From Sphaerochaeta globosa str. Buddy (GTDB lineage Bacteria; Spirochaetota; Spirochaetia; Sphaerochaetales; Sphaerochaetaceae): 64,000 nucleotides of DNA. This document shows positions 1 to 8,522 of the stretch, piece by piece. A model generated the notes under the pieces. The model was given only the letters and a program-made list of their open reading frames with translations. It ran no database searches and was not told the origin of the DNA. Within the stretch, counting starts at the first letter, position 1. The number at the start of each line of letters is the position of its first letter. The translations under genes were made by a program, and so were the position numbers. The stretch is taken from assembly GCF_000190435.1 (NCBI RefSeq), contig NC_015152.1, forward strand, positions 2,982,458 to 3,046,457. Direction: 5' to 3'.

Positions 1-573
1 TTCGACCTTGCCCTGTCCATATGGCAGGATGTGCAAGCCATCGGCTGCCAGACAGGTAAGACCTGAAAACGAGAAGAGTTCACAAAAAGAGTTCACCACC
101 GCCAAGGGACTCGCCGACACAAGAAAGACATCCCTCTTCGCTTGGAGACAGGTTTGGAGGATGGCAAGCATGTGAGCTTCCTTCTTTACATACAGCCGAT
201 GTGCAACCCCATCGAAGCTGAAAACAACAGGACTTCCACTGAAGGCATCAAAAGCCTGCTTACAAGCATGAAAGACCGTATCATACGGAAGATCCTGCAC
301 ATAATCGCTGGTGATTTGATATGCCCTGTCCATCCGGCCTTGCTTTACAGCACTACCATAGGAGGCAAGAATCTCAGGTACTCGACCAGTTTGGGCTTGT
401 GCAAGCAAGGAAATGTCGGCCTCTTTGATAGCCTGAGGCTCCTTTTGCAGTAACTCTGCGGCAAGCAACAGGAAAAATGAAGTCTCCCCAAGGTCCCCGG
501 CAAACAATGTACCATCCATATCAAAGAGAACAGGTCCCTCGCCTTCACGGCACAACAATTGTACATCCAGCAT
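1..573 (-). CDS. HAD-superfamily phosphatase (SerB-like, IB type), cut by the left edge
   Basis: An open frame of 191 codons runs from an ATG at 573 to the window edge, so only the N-terminal part is visible. HAD motif I (DMDGTLF, with nucleophile Asp and acid/base Asp) is at residues 18-24, and motif II (VSAS) is near residue 155. The roughly 120 residues between them would form the helical cap of subfamily I. Such enzymes dephosphorylate small metabolites such as phosphoserine; the substrate cannot be told from this part. A GGGAGG Shine-Dalgarno sequence precedes the ATG. An in-frame alternative does not exist at the ATG at 578, which is in another frame. It diverges from the MATE gene. Confidence 0.85.
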   Translation of the reverse strand, partial: MLDVQLLCREGEGPVLFDMDGTLFAGDLGETSFFLLLAAELLQKEPQAIKEADISLLAQAQTGRVPEILASYGSAVKQGRMDRAYQITSDYVQDLPYDTVFHACKQAFDAFSGSPVVFSFDGVAHRLYVKKEAHMLAILQTCLQAKRDVFLVSASPLAVVNSFCELFSFSGLTCLAADGLHILPYGQGKVE

Positions 574-624
574 CGCATCCTCCCAACCTAGACCATCCTT
601 GCATACCTTCTCTCAGATTGCAAC

Positions 625-653
625 TTGCATGATTGGCTATGATGGACTAGAGT
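625..653 (+). promoter_or_regulatory. Promoter of the MATE gene
   Basis: TTGCAT at 625-630, a 17-bp spacer and TAGAGT at 648-653 predict a start near 660, leaving a leader of about four bases before the ATG at 664. No strong Shine-Dalgarno sequence is seen. Confidence 0.4.
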
Positions 654-663
654 ACTACTCCAT

Positions 664-2004
664 ATGGGAACGCATTCAAAACTCATGACCACCGGCTCCA
701 TTCAAAGGAATCTACTCTCCTTTGCGATCCCCCTCTTTTTGGGAAATCTTTTTCAGCAACTCTACCACACCGCCGATTCCCTGGTGGTGGGGAACTTTGT
801 CGGTAAGGAGTCGTTGGCTGCCATCTCATCCATCGGTTCACTGACCATGCTCATGATCGGACTCGTTCAGGGTATTTTTGTGGGAGCCGGGGTTGTCATA
901 TCCAAAGCATTCGGGGAAGGTGATAAGGCTGCTGTGCAAAAAGCCGTCCATACCACCGTCGCACTCGGACTTGCAGGCAGCGTCCTTCTCACGTTGCTCG
1001 GGTACTACTTTGCTCCCCTCATTCTTATTTGGATGCAAACACCTGCCAGTGTTTTTGACGATGCCCAGCTCTATATACGCATCTATTTTTTGGGAGTGAG
1101 CTCGCTCATCCTCTACAACACCGCCAGCGGCATTCTCCAAGCAGTGGGAGATAGCAGGCATCCCCTGTACTTTCTCATCATTTCGGCAATAATCAACATT
1201 GTGCTGGATTTAGTGTTTGTTGCAGTATTTGACATGGGAATTGCAGGAACCGCCTATGCAACAATCATCGCCCAAGGGGTGAGCGCAATGCTCAGTTTCC
1301 GCCTGCTCTTCAACACAAGCGATATCATCAAGGTCAGACTCTCTCATATCCGTTTTCATAAGGGTTTCATTGGTCCCATCCTCAGGTTGGGAGTGCCTTC
1401 AGGTATCCAGAACTCGGTCACAAGCTTTGCAAACGTCATTCTTCAGTCCTCGATCAACCTCTTCGGACCATCGGCCATGGCCGGCAACGGAGCGTTCATG
1501 CGCATCCAAGGCTTTGCATTCATACCCATCACCGCCTTCGCCCTCGCCCTGACCACCTTCACGGGGCAAAACCTAGGAGCAGGTGAATACGAGCGAGTCC
1601 GCAAGGGAGCTCGTTTTGGCGTAGTCTTTGCCATGATCCTTGCTGAAACCATCGGGGCTTTGATGTACTTCGGTTCCGAGCCACTCATAGCCCTTTTCAG
1701 CCGTGATCCGGAGGTCCTCGCCTTCGGGGTGCAGAAATCACAGATTGCGAGTCTGTTCCTTTGGTCTCTCGCCCTCAGCCATGCGATGACAGGAATCTTC
1801 CGGGGGGCGGGCAAGTCCATCGTCCCGATGAGTGTCATGCTTGCTGTGTGGTGTATTTTCCGCATTATCTTCATCCAGGTGGGACTTGCCATCATCATGG
1901 ATATCCGCGTCGTATACTGGGCTTATCCGGTTACCTGGACGATCAGCGCAATACTATTTGTCCTCTATTACTTTCTGGTCGACTGGATGGGCCAAACAAA
2001 GTAA
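664..2004 (+). CDS. MATE-family multidrug/Na+ or H+ antiporter (DinF/MepA-like)
   Basis: This is a 446-residue polytopic inner-membrane protein with about 12 hydrophobic segments, the normal length for the family. The N-terminal block around residues 20-45 (PLFLGNLFQQLYHTADSLVV) is the usual MATE TM1 region, and the related segment near residues 240-275 (GVPSGIQNSVTSFANVILQS) is the second-half counterpart. The family exports cationic drugs or metabolites using Na+ or H+ gradients; the substrate is not predictable here. The start at 664 has no clear Shine-Dalgarno site and lies about four bases from the predicted transcription start. The next gene follows after 26 bp and may be cotranscribed. 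Confidence 0.92.
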   Translation: MGTHSKLMTTGSIQRNLLSFAIPLFLGNLFQQLYHTADSLVVGNFVGKESLAAISSIGSLTMLMIGLVQGIFVGAGVVISKAFGEGDKAAVQKAVHTTVALGLAGSVLLTLLGYYFAPLILIWMQTPASVFDDAQLYIRIYFLGVSSLILYNTASGILQAVGDSRHPLYFLIISAIINIVLDLVFVAVFDMGIAGTAYATIIAQGVSAMLSFRLLFNTSDIIKVRLSHIRFHKGFIGPILRLGVPSGIQNSVTSFANVILQSSINLFGPSAMAGNGAFMRIQGFAFIPITAFALALTTFTGQNLGAGEYERVRKGARFGVVFAMILAETIGALMYFGSEPLIALFSRDPEVLAFGVQKSQIASLFLWSLALSHAMTGIFRGAGKSIVPMSVMLAVWCIFRIIFIQVGLAIIMDIRVVYWAYPVTWTISAILFVLYYFLVDWMGQTK

Positions 2005-2030
2005 ACTAAAACCACCACGAGGAGGTTCTC

Positions 2031-2633
2031 ATGGACAAGACTACCTTCACCCTCTCCAAACTTCGCTGCATCCCCATGGTAAAGCAGTATACTCAAGAAC
2101 ATGCTGTGAAGCTTACCAACGCTTTTCTTGACAGCGGCATCCGAGCCATCAATGTCAGCCAACAAGGAAAAGACGGCCTTTCCCTGCTCGCCACCTTTGC
2201 CAAGGAGGAGTCCCTTTTGGTAGGAGCTGGCAATGTCCAGACATATGAGCAGGCGGTGAACGCTCTCCAAGCAGGAGCGGCCTTTGTATTCTCCCCTCTC
2301 TTTGACGAGCGTATGATTGATTTGTGCCTCAGTCGTTCCGTTCCCATCTATCCGGTCACCACACAAGCGAATCTGGCAACACTGCATCAGCTGAAAGTCC
2401 TTGGCTGTTACCCGGTCGAGGAACTGGGAGGGCTGGCTTTCATGGAAAGAATTGCTTTGGAAGGAGACTTTTCCTTCTTTGTTGCCGGACATATTGAAGA
2501 GTCGATGATGAATCACTACCTGGAGCACCCCCGTGTCCTGGGCATGACCGGCAGCTGGATGTTCAAGGATGCGGACAACTTCAAAGCAGTTACCGAGGCT
2601 CTGATTCGCACCAAGCAGTATTGGCTTTCATAA
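2031..2633 (+). CDS. KDPG/KHG-aldolase-fold protein lacking catalytic residues
   Basis: This 200-residue protein aligns by eye end to end with Eda. The phosphate-loop block GAGNVQ replaces GAGTV (residue ~64), GAAFVFSP replaces GAxFxVSP (~83), and YPVEELGG replaces FPAExxGG (~126). Eda forms a Schiff base through the Lys two residues before the FP pair (E. coli Lys133); that position is Gly here, in GCYPVE. The general acid Glu45 of LEVTLRT is Asn in INVSQQ. I therefore infer that it is not a working class I aldolase and may bind a sugar phosphate or use other chemistry. A GAGGAGG Shine-Dalgarno site precedes the ATG. Its 3' end overlaps the convergent DUF523 gene by 44 bp. Confidence 0.75.
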   Translation: MDKTTFTLSKLRCIPMVKQYTQEHAVKLTNAFLDSGIRAINVSQQGKDGLSLLATFAKEESLLVGAGNVQTYEQAVNALQAGAAFVFSPLFDERMIDLCLSRSVPIYPVTTQANLATLHQLKVLGCYPVEELGGLAFMERIALEGDFSFFVAGHIEESMMNHYLEHPRVLGMTGSWMFKDADNFKAVTEALIRTKQYWLS

Positions 2634-3063
2634 GCACCTCGATGGTTTGGGCTGTGTAGATGGCAAAACCCATCTGACGAAGCAGATGGGCAAACACCCC
2701 TTCGCCTTCGATCAAGGTGCCGCTGAACGTCCCATCATAGACGGTATGCGAGCCACAGGAAGGGCTACGCTCCATCAAGAGTGCTATGTTGCATGCTTGC
2801 AGTTGAGCAATGAGCAGTGCTTTCTTTGCGCCGGAAAGGAACTGCTCGGTAAAATCCAAAGCATCTTTCGTCAACACTCTTTCCTTTACCAACTCTGTGC
2901 AAGGACGGGGTGTCAGAAGTCCTCCCAATTGCTCGGGACAGACCTCAATAAGTTCATAGTGCTCCCTAAGTTCAGCAAGGCAGCTTAGGGTTGCCGAACT
3001 TGCATCGTAGCGGCAGTTTTTGCCTGCAAGACAGGCACTGATCAAAAGAGGCGGCTTTTTCAT
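2590..3063 (-). CDS. DUF523 family protein (YbbK-like)
   Basis: This 157-residue protein carries the family signatures ISACLAGKNCRYD at residues 8-20, EVCPEQLGGL at ~41 and MERSPSCGS at ~97, each with conserved cysteines that suggest metal or cluster binding. The biochemical role of DUF523 is not settled; it often occurs as a standalone cytosolic protein or fused to DUF1722. The ATG at 3063 has no Shine-Dalgarno sequence and sits exactly seven bases after a -10-like TATGCT on the minus strand, so the mRNA may be leaderless. It diverges from an AraC-type regulator whose ATG is only 36 bp away and overlaps the Eda-like gene at its end. Confidence 0.85.
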   Translation of the reverse strand: MKKPPLLISACLAGKNCRYDASSATLSCLAELREHYELIEVCPEQLGGLLTPRPCTELVKERVLTKDALDFTEQFLSGAKKALLIAQLQACNIALLMERSPSCGSHTVYDGTFSGTLIEGEGVFAHLLRQMGFAIYTAQTIEVLMKANTAWCESEPR

Positions 3064-3069
3064 ATCGAC

Positions 3070-3092
3070 AGCATAGCACAGTGTGGTATGCT
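3070..3092. promoter_or_regulatory. Symmetric divergent promoter between the DUF523 and AraC genes
   Basis: AGCATA at 3070-3075 and TATGCT at 3087-3092 form an inverted repeat and are the -10 elements of the two divergent genes. Each ends six bases before its own ATG (3063 and 3099). The rightward promoter has TCGACA at 3065-3070 as a -35 with a 16-bp spacer; the leftward -35 is poor. The two promoters occupy the same DNA and should exclude each other. Confidence 0.45.
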
Positions 3093-3098
3093 TCTGTC

Positions 3099-3950
3099 AT
3101 GAATGGGTATGACACTTTAGTTGAGACGCTTTCACGTTTCGAACATAGTCTGGCTTCCCTCAAGCCGATCACCACGGTAGGCGAACTGGCAAAAGAAAGC
3201 GGCTACAGTGTCCATCACTTTTCCCGCCTCTTCTTCTCCCATACCTCGCTTCACGTGAAGGAGTACCTGCAGGGCAGATTGCTTACCTCAATTTTTGAGC
3301 AGGCAGCAACCGACAATGCTCCGTTTGCAACGCTTGCTGCTCTATATGGCTTTCGTGACTACGAAACATTCTATCGTGCATGCAAGACCCGTTGGGACAA
3401 GAATCCCACCCAAATACGGGAGCAAGGGCTGGCAGAAGAGCAAAAGCAGCAGAGAATCTATCCACAAAGAAAAGAGCCAACAATCACCTTGGTCGGCGAG
3501 TTGGTACAGAAAGAGGCTATCAATCTCTGCGGGCTAAGCTTTTTCGTCGGCCCGGAAACAAAAACCTTTCATACCATCTGGGCGCAATTCAGTAGGTATG
3601 AGCACCTGATCGAGCATACTCTGGAAGAGGGGACGACCTATCAGTACAGCTCATGGGCAGATGAACCAATGCCGGGCATGAGTGTGCTCTGCGCAAAAGC
3701 CATAGAAGAAGCTTGGCTGGAGGAGGAACTCTTCACTATCCGAAAAGTTCCCCCCGCCACCTACGTTCGTTTTGTGCATACCCAGGATGTCATGCTCATA
3801 CAAGAAGCCTACCAGTACATCTACGGAACCTATTTTGCCCGGAGCCCGTTGCAGCCTCTGGGCAATTGGGAGTTCCAGCGGTACCCCCAAGGTCGATCGG
3901 AAATTGAAATCTACATTCCCGTCAGAACAGGAACTCCTCTTCCCAGTTGA
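3099..3950 (+). CDS. AraC-family regulator with GyrI-like effector domain
   Basis: The 283-residue product has an N-terminal AraC/XylS helix-turn-helix pair at residues ~20-105 (LAKESGYSVHHFSRLF, then ATLAALYGFRDYETFYRACK) and a C-terminal GyrI-like small-molecule-binding domain at ~125-283. This is the Rob/MarA-like layout of regulators that respond to hydrophobic or drug ligands. The MATE exporter 1 kb upstream is a plausible target, but that is inference. I chose the ATG at 3099, which coincides with the predicted transcription start; an upstream in-frame GTG at 3081 lies inside the -10 region and is less likely. The end overlaps convergent trmO by 29 bp. Confidence 0.85.
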   Translation: MNGYDTLVETLSRFEHSLASLKPITTVGELAKESGYSVHHFSRLFFSHTSLHVKEYLQGRLLTSIFEQAATDNAPFATLAALYGFRDYETFYRACKTRWDKNPTQIREQGLAEEQKQQRIYPQRKEPTITLVGELVQKEAINLCGLSFFVGPETKTFHTIWAQFSRYEHLIEHTLEEGTTYQYSSWADEPMPGMSVLCAKAIEEAWLEEELFTIRKVPPATYVRFVHTQDVMLIQEAYQYIYGTYFARSPLQPLGNWEFQRYPQGRSEIEIYIPVRTGTPLPS

Positions 3951-4389
3951 AATGCTCGCTGTCCTCGATCCACAAAGGCCAATGGGCACACCAAGAGGGA
4001 GTCTTGTACTCACGCACGCGATCCTCACTGCCGTGATACGGCTTGATATCCAGGACAGCCGTCCCTTCCAATGCGTCAATGTACCCAAGCTCCAGAACAC
4101 CCTGTTTCACATCGACTTTCACTACTTCGGCGATGCTGATGCACAATGAGTTGGGGCGATACGGGGAGCGGGTGGCAAAAACTCCCAGCTGTTCGGGTCC
4201 CTTTGCATAGGGTTTGGGTATGAGCGTCAGGGCAGAACCGGCATTTCCCAGCTGGTCGGCATACCAGATGACCAGTACATGGCCAAAGCCTTCCAAGGCG
4301 GTCAGGCCGTTTTTGTAGGGCTCCTCGAGTTGAAGTTGAAAGCCTTTTTGGGTATGCACCCTTCCAATTGCGGTACAGGTAATTTCCAT
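3922..4389 (-). CDS. trmO: tRNA (N6-threonylcarbamoyladenosine37-N6)-methyltransferase, TrmO/YaeB family
   Basis: The 155-residue beta-barrel-type SAM methyltransferase carries the diagnostic block FATRSPYRPNSL at residues ~76-87 and a C-terminal DIKPYH block at ~118. TrmO N6-methylates t6A37 in tRNAs that read ACY codons. The ATG at 4389 has a strong GGAGG seven bases upstream, so the in-frame upstream extension to 4464 is rejected. It follows the creatininase-family gene on the same strand after 84 bp. It is short for the family because the second domain found in E. coli YaeB (about 235 residues) is absent, which is common in other phyla. Confidence 0.88.
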   Translation of the reverse strand: MEITCTAIGRVHTQKGFQLQLEEPYKNGLTALEGFGHVLVIWYADQLGNAGSALTLIPKPYAKGPEQLGVFATRSPYRPNSLCISIAEVVKVDVKQGVLELGYIDALEGTAVLDIKPYHGSEDRVREYKTPSWCAHWPLWIEDSEHFNWEEEFLF

Positions 4390-4473
4390 AGGTAATCCTC
4401 CTGATACAAGCATGGCTCGCTTCGTGAAAGACAGCCATGACAAAACAGGAGACAGATATGACACTATCTGGTA

Positions 4474-5196
4474 TTACAATCCCAACTCCAACAACTTGCC
4501 TCCGATAGCATCAACAGTGGTCTGAATCAGGAACTCCCCATACGCTGCATCAGAAAGGCGGGGATCCTCACCTTTTACCCCAAGCGGCCATGCACCGCCG
4601 GCATCCTCAATGCGGCCTAAGTCAACCAAGTCTGGATAGAGAGCCATCATGACAGAGGTTTCATTGCGTCCTGCATGGTCCTGTTGGGTCAAAAAGGTCT
4701 GTGCCTCAAAATCATTGAGGGAAGAGAGCAGAATGATGTCATACTGCTTCTCCCATAGAGGAGCCATCTCCGCCCAAGCCTTGCGTGAAGGACCGTGTCC
4801 GTCGGCAATAAGGCACATGAAACCGGCTCGTTTTGCTTGGGCGATGAGAGCCTCCAGCATCTGAAGGAACAAACCTTTGTTGACCCAGTAACAACTTCCC
4901 TCCAGCCTTTGATGAGGTTTGGTGGCGTCGCTGAGGTCCATGCCTATCAACGTCGTTTCTTCCAAAGCGGTCTCAATTCGGTCGGGTCCGAGATAGAGAG
5001 GAGGGAATACTATGCCTCCAAACGCTCTCGCAGCACGGGCAAACACACCATCGGCCTGCAAGGCATCGGCTCCCAATACATTGTGTAGTCCATGCCACTC
5101 CAACGTACCCAAAGGGATGTAGCCGACCGGATGCTCTTTCAATCTCTTTGAAAAAGCCGGAATGCTCAAATATGCATAGTGTACACACTCATTCAT
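4474..5196 (-). CDS. Creatininase-family amidohydrolase
   Basis: This 240-residue protein has the family metal-binding pattern: LGTLEWHG at residues ~29-36 (Glu and His ligands), GADAL (Asp ligand), a GHG triplet at ~132 and the downstream GRNETS Glu near 176. The family hydrolyses cyclic or linear amide bonds (creatinine, formamidopyrimidine, mycofactocin peptides), so the substrate is open. The ATG at 5196 overlaps the end of the upstream diguanylate cyclase by eight bases and has a GGAGG about ten bases before it, so the two genes are probably co-translated. The usual NGHGGN motif is altered to DGHGPS. Confidence 0.82.
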   Translation of the reverse strand: MNECVHYAYLSIPAFSKRLKEHPVGYIPLGTLEWHGLHNVLGADALQADGVFARAARAFGGIVFPPLYLGPDRIETALEETTLIGMDLSDATKPHQRLEGSCYWVNKGLFLQMLEALIAQAKRAGFMCLIADGHGPSRKAWAEMAPLWEKQYDIILLSSLNDFEAQTFLTQQDHAGRNETSVMMALYPDLVDLGRIEDAGGAWPLGVKGEDPRLSDAAYGEFLIQTTVDAIGGKLLELGL

Positions 5197-6292
5197 GGGA
5201 GAGCCTCCGTTTCATCGCCTCCTTGTTACGATACATGGCATTGTCCGCAGCAATGTATGTGTTGAACAGATTGTCAATACACGTTTCACACCACGAAAAA
5301 CCTGATGCGAGGGAGAGGGGAATCGTCCTGCCGGTGTTGGCCATCTGAATCTGTGCATCCAACAACGAAAGAGCACGCTCAACATCGTTATTGTCATTTC
5401 TGGTGCTGATGACGGCAAACTCATCACCACCAACGCGGTAAACCTTGCCGAGGCCACGGAAACATCGCTCGATTAAGGCACTGGCATGCACCAATACCTC
5501 ATCACCGGCTTTATGCCCCCATGTATCGTTGGCTTGCTTGAGGAAGTTGACATCCAGAACCACGATGGAGGCAGCATCTTTTCGGGAATGCTGCAGGTCC
5601 AAAATGTCACGCATGAATACCGTTCTGTTTCTCAGCCCGGTCAGTGTATCGATCGAGTAGCGTTGTTCCAAAAAAAAGAGGTAGAAGAGAAGAAGCGAAA
5701 GGGCGATGCCCGGCCAAAGAGTAAGTACCCAGGGAAACATCAGCTGGAAGAGAAGGCCCAACAGAGGGGTGATTAAAATGCAAATAAGCAGCACCCGATC
5801 TGAACTCTCATAGCGGGTCAGTGATCGAATCAGATAGAGAATGCACAATGCATAGTAAAAAAGCGTAATTGTGGTTGTGACAAAAAAGAAAGTACCTCGT
5901 CGATAGATGTTCTGTTCATCAACGAAGAAAAACCACCCCGTCCAATAGCTTGCCAAGCTGAACATCGCGTTGACAATAAGGGGAAGCATCAAAAGGGGGC
6001 TATGTTTTCGGAAACTGAAATAGCCGATAAATTTCAGCAGGAAGAAGCAGACGACCGGGGAGAGGGAGAAACCGAGCACATTGGTAGCCCGGTGAAAGAA
6101 TATCTGGTTGGCATTTCCAACATCAGCTACCTGGTAGGCAAACAACTCGGTTCCCAGCAACACAAGCAAAGAGCACGCAGAGAGGATATACCAACGATTG
6201 CGGGGATTGCTCTGTACACTCCTGCTTGCCAAGGCGATGGCAAAAAGCATCATGACTGCTGAAAGCAGGTCCAATTCTATCGTTGCTTGCAT
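5189..6292 (-). CDS. Membrane diguanylate cyclase (GGDEF)
   Basis: The protein has 367 residues. Residues 1-205 contain about seven hydrophobic segments typical of an integral sensory module; residues ~210-365 form a GGDEF domain with DTLTGLRN at the start, VVLDVNFLKQANDTWGHKAGD and an intact GGDEF at ~306-310, so it should make c-di-GMP from two GTP. No clear I-site RxxD is visible in the usual place. The ATG at 6292 follows AAGGGG. It is divergent from the pseudouridine synthase and overlaps the creatininase gene downstream. The signal sensed is unknown. Confidence 0.9.
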   Translation of the reverse strand: MQATIELDLLSAVMMLFAIALASRSVQSNPRNRWYILSACSLLVLLGTELFAYQVADVGNANQIFFHRATNVLGFSLSPVVCFFLLKFIGYFSFRKHSPLLMLPLIVNAMFSLASYWTGWFFFVDEQNIYRRGTFFFVTTTITLFYYALCILYLIRSLTRYESSDRVLLICILITPLLGLLFQLMFPWVLTLWPGIALSLLLFYLFFLEQRYSIDTLTGLRNRTVFMRDILDLQHSRKDAASIVVLDVNFLKQANDTWGHKAGDEVLVHASALIERCFRGLGKVYRVGGDEFAVISTRNDNNDVERALSLLDAQIQMANTGRTIPLSLASGFSWCETCIDNLFNTYIAADNAMYRNKEAMKRRLSHE

Positions 6293-6349
6293 GAATTTCC
6301 CCTTGATTCGTATGATGACACACCCATTTCTGTTTGCCTAGGGGAAAGG

Positions 6350-6378
6350 TTGCCACACAAGCTTCACTTGCGTACTAT
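6350..6378 (+). promoter_or_regulatory. Promoter of the RluA-family gene (leaderless)
   Basis: TTGCCA at 6350-6355, a 17-bp spacer and TACTAT at 6373-6378. The predicted start falls on the A of the ATG at 6385. Confidence 0.55.
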
Positions 6379-6384
6379 ACGCAT

Positions 6385-7638
6385 ATGCACCCTCCACTTC
6401 CCCAGTATCCGGCAACACTGCATGCCCTCTATTTGCAACATCTGCTGCTGACCAAACGCTGTGTCGATTTCGATGCACAGTGTTCCTATTCCATCGACCG
6501 GTTTTTTGAAAGCGGCGGGGGTAGTATGTTCGGGGTGCTGGTTGCACAAGACAAGGATGGCAATGAGATACTGCTCAAAGCATTTTCCGGAAGTCTGGGA
6601 GGGAAGCGCAACCTACCGGGCTGGGCCAAGCATCTGGTAGAAGACCAAGCGTACGATTCCTATATGCAGATGTACGACCAGAGAATCAAAGAGCAGGAGG
6701 ATGAACTACAGCGCATCAAACTCTCCCAAAAGGCTCTTTGCCACTACTACAGCCTCTATCACCTGAGCACTATCGACGCAAAGCAGGTTTCGCTTGCCTC
6801 TTGCTTCCCCTCTGCCAATATACCCACCGGCAGTGGCGATTGTTGTGCGATCAAGCTGCTTCATGCAGCATTTTCCCAAGGACTGAAGCCGATCAGCATG
6901 GCCGAATTCTTCTTCGGCTCAAGCCCCAATCGTGAACATCTGGCCTTGTATGGTCCCTGTGACCAAAAATGCAAACCCATTCTCAAGCAAATGCTTGGTC
7001 TGGACATCGTCTATCAGGATGAACACATTGTGGTGGTCAATAAACCGTCCGGACTGCTTTCGGTACCCGGACGAACACAAGACAAGATCGATTCAGTGGA
7101 AACACGCATCCGTCTTCTGTATCCCCATGCTCCCTTGCAGTGTGCAACCCATCGCCTGGATATGGACACCTCCGGCCTCTTGGTGGTTGCACTCAATAAA
7201 CAGGCACACAGCAGGATGCATATACAGTTTCGTGAACAACAGGTAAAGAAGAGCTATATCGCCCTGCTTCAGGGTGTGGTTAAGCAAAAGAGCGGATCCA
7301 TCACGCTGCCCTTCCGAGTCGATATCACCAACCGCCCCCACCAAATCTATGATGAGGTACATGGCAAATGGGGAACGACTCACTATACGCGCCTTGGTGT
7401 GGAACGTACTGCAGAAGGTGAGCTCGTAACCCGGATGCTGTTTGAGCCGCAAACAGGCAGGACCCACCAGCTCAGGCTCCACAGTTCCCATCCCAAGGGG
7501 TTGGGAATTCCCATAGTTGGAGACCGACTCTACGGCAGCGGGATGACCGAACGGCTGTACCTGCATGCCCAGAGGATTAGCTTCTCACATCCCATCAGCG
7601 GCCAAATGATGGACTTTTGTACAGAAATACCGTTCTAA
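6385..7638 (+). CDS. RluA-family pseudouridine synthase with N-terminal extension
   Basis: The 417-residue protein has a C-terminal RluA catalytic domain at residues ~215-417: VVNKPSGLLSVPG, the catalytic HRLDMDTSGLL block at ~257-268 with its Asp, and RTHQLRLHSSH at ~362. The N-terminal ~200 residues include a charged helix (QRIKEQEDELQRIKL) and the block IPTGSGDCCAIKLLHAA. This extension occurs in a subset of RluA-like proteins and replaces the S4 domain. The target uridine in rRNA or tRNA is not predictable. The ATG at 6385 has no Shine-Dalgarno sequence and coincides with the predicted transcription start; the upstream in-frame TTG at 6334 would lie upstream of the promoter -35. Confidence 0.88.
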   Translation: MHPPLPQYPATLHALYLQHLLLTKRCVDFDAQCSYSIDRFFESGGGSMFGVLVAQDKDGNEILLKAFSGSLGGKRNLPGWAKHLVEDQAYDSYMQMYDQRIKEQEDELQRIKLSQKALCHYYSLYHLSTIDAKQVSLASCFPSANIPTGSGDCCAIKLLHAAFSQGLKPISMAEFFFGSSPNREHLALYGPCDQKCKPILKQMLGLDIVYQDEHIVVVNKPSGLLSVPGRTQDKIDSVETRIRLLYPHAPLQCATHRLDMDTSGLLVVALNKQAHSRMHIQFREQQVKKSYIALLQGVVKQKSGSITLPFRVDITNRPHQIYDEVHGKWGTTHYTRLGVERTAEGELVTRMLFEPQTGRTHQLRLHSSHPKGLGIPIVGDRLYGSGMTERLYLHAQRISFSHPISGQMMDFCTEIPF

Positions 7639-7712
7639 ACAACACATAGTCCCTACCTCGTACTTTCTTGGCCGTAAAAGCTGGTGTATAGTTGATGGTC
7701 AGGGGGCAATGC

Positions 7713-8513
7713 ATGCATAGGAAAAACAACGCACTGTATATCGACCTTGAGAACATACCATCAGGCCTTGATCTGAAGATGCTCTTCGAGGAGCTTACAC
7801 TCAAACATAATGAAAGCCCTGAGGAAGAGAATATTTTCGTCATTAAAATGGCTTGCGGCAACTCAGCATCGATTAAGAAACTGGAAAAACAGCTCGCTGA
7901 ATACAACTTTACCATTCGTGACACCCCGTCGATTACCACCAACTACAAGAACAGAGCCGACCTGATTATTAGCCTCGAAGCGCTGGAGACCATCATCATC
8001 AACACCCCGGTCATCGACCGTTATGTTTTCATCACCAGCGATAGCGATTTCACCGTCATTATGGAAGCGCTGAGAAAGTATGGAAAGGAAGTGTATTTGG
8101 TAACCAAGGAATCGGTAAGCGACAAGCCGATTTTCAACAATTGTTGTGATGAGATTTTGATCATTGAGTCCTTCATGCCCAAACCAAAAACAGAAGAACC
8201 GAAAGAGGCAGAGAAAGGCAAGGTTAAAAAGGCTGAAAAACCCGATGCGGCACATACCAAGAAAATGGACCTGCTGGTTGAGGATTTAATGAAAAAGGTG
8301 GTTGAATCCTTCGACCCTGATGCCTGGCAGCTTGTCAGCTATGCGGGGGTGAAGTTCCATCAGATGGATAAAAGCCGGATGATCGAGCGCAGCAGTTATC
8401 GGAGCCTCGGCAACTTGCTGTCCAAGCTGGAACAGGAGAGATTCATTGAACGGAAGCTCAACGAAAAAGGGCATCCTGAAATACGCAAAGCATCTGTATC
8501 TGTATCACCATAG
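7713..8513 (+). CDS. NYN-domain (LabA/DUF88-like) protein with C-terminal winged-helix/OST-HTH-like domain
   Basis: The 266-residue protein opens with YIDLENIP (residues ~8-15) and continues through NRADLIISLEAL, FITSDSDF (~107) and a basic strand, the acidic-triad layout of NYN PIN-like ribonucleases. A Lys/Glu/Pro-rich linker at ~160-185 leads to a C-terminal ~80-residue domain (YAGVKFHQMDKSRMIERSSYRSLGNLLSKLE, split across ~205-240) resembling OST-HTH/LOTUS RNA-binding folds. It probably cleaves or binds RNA; the substrate is unknown. The ATG at 7713 with AGGGGG eight bases upstream is preferred over the ATG at 7695. The next gene starts nine bases after the stop. Confidence 0.8.
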   Translation: MHRKNNALYIDLENIPSGLDLKMLFEELTLKHNESPEEENIFVIKMACGNSASIKKLEKQLAEYNFTIRDTPSITTNYKNRADLIISLEALETIIINTPVIDRYVFITSDSDFTVIMEALRKYGKEVYLVTKESVSDKPIFNNCCDEILIIESFMPKPKTEEPKEAEKGKVKKAEKPDAAHTKKMDLLVEDLMKKVVESFDPDAWQLVSYAGVKFHQMDKSRMIERSSYRSLGNLLSKLEQERFIERKLNEKGHPEIRKASVSVSP

Positions 8514-8522
8514 GAGTATACG

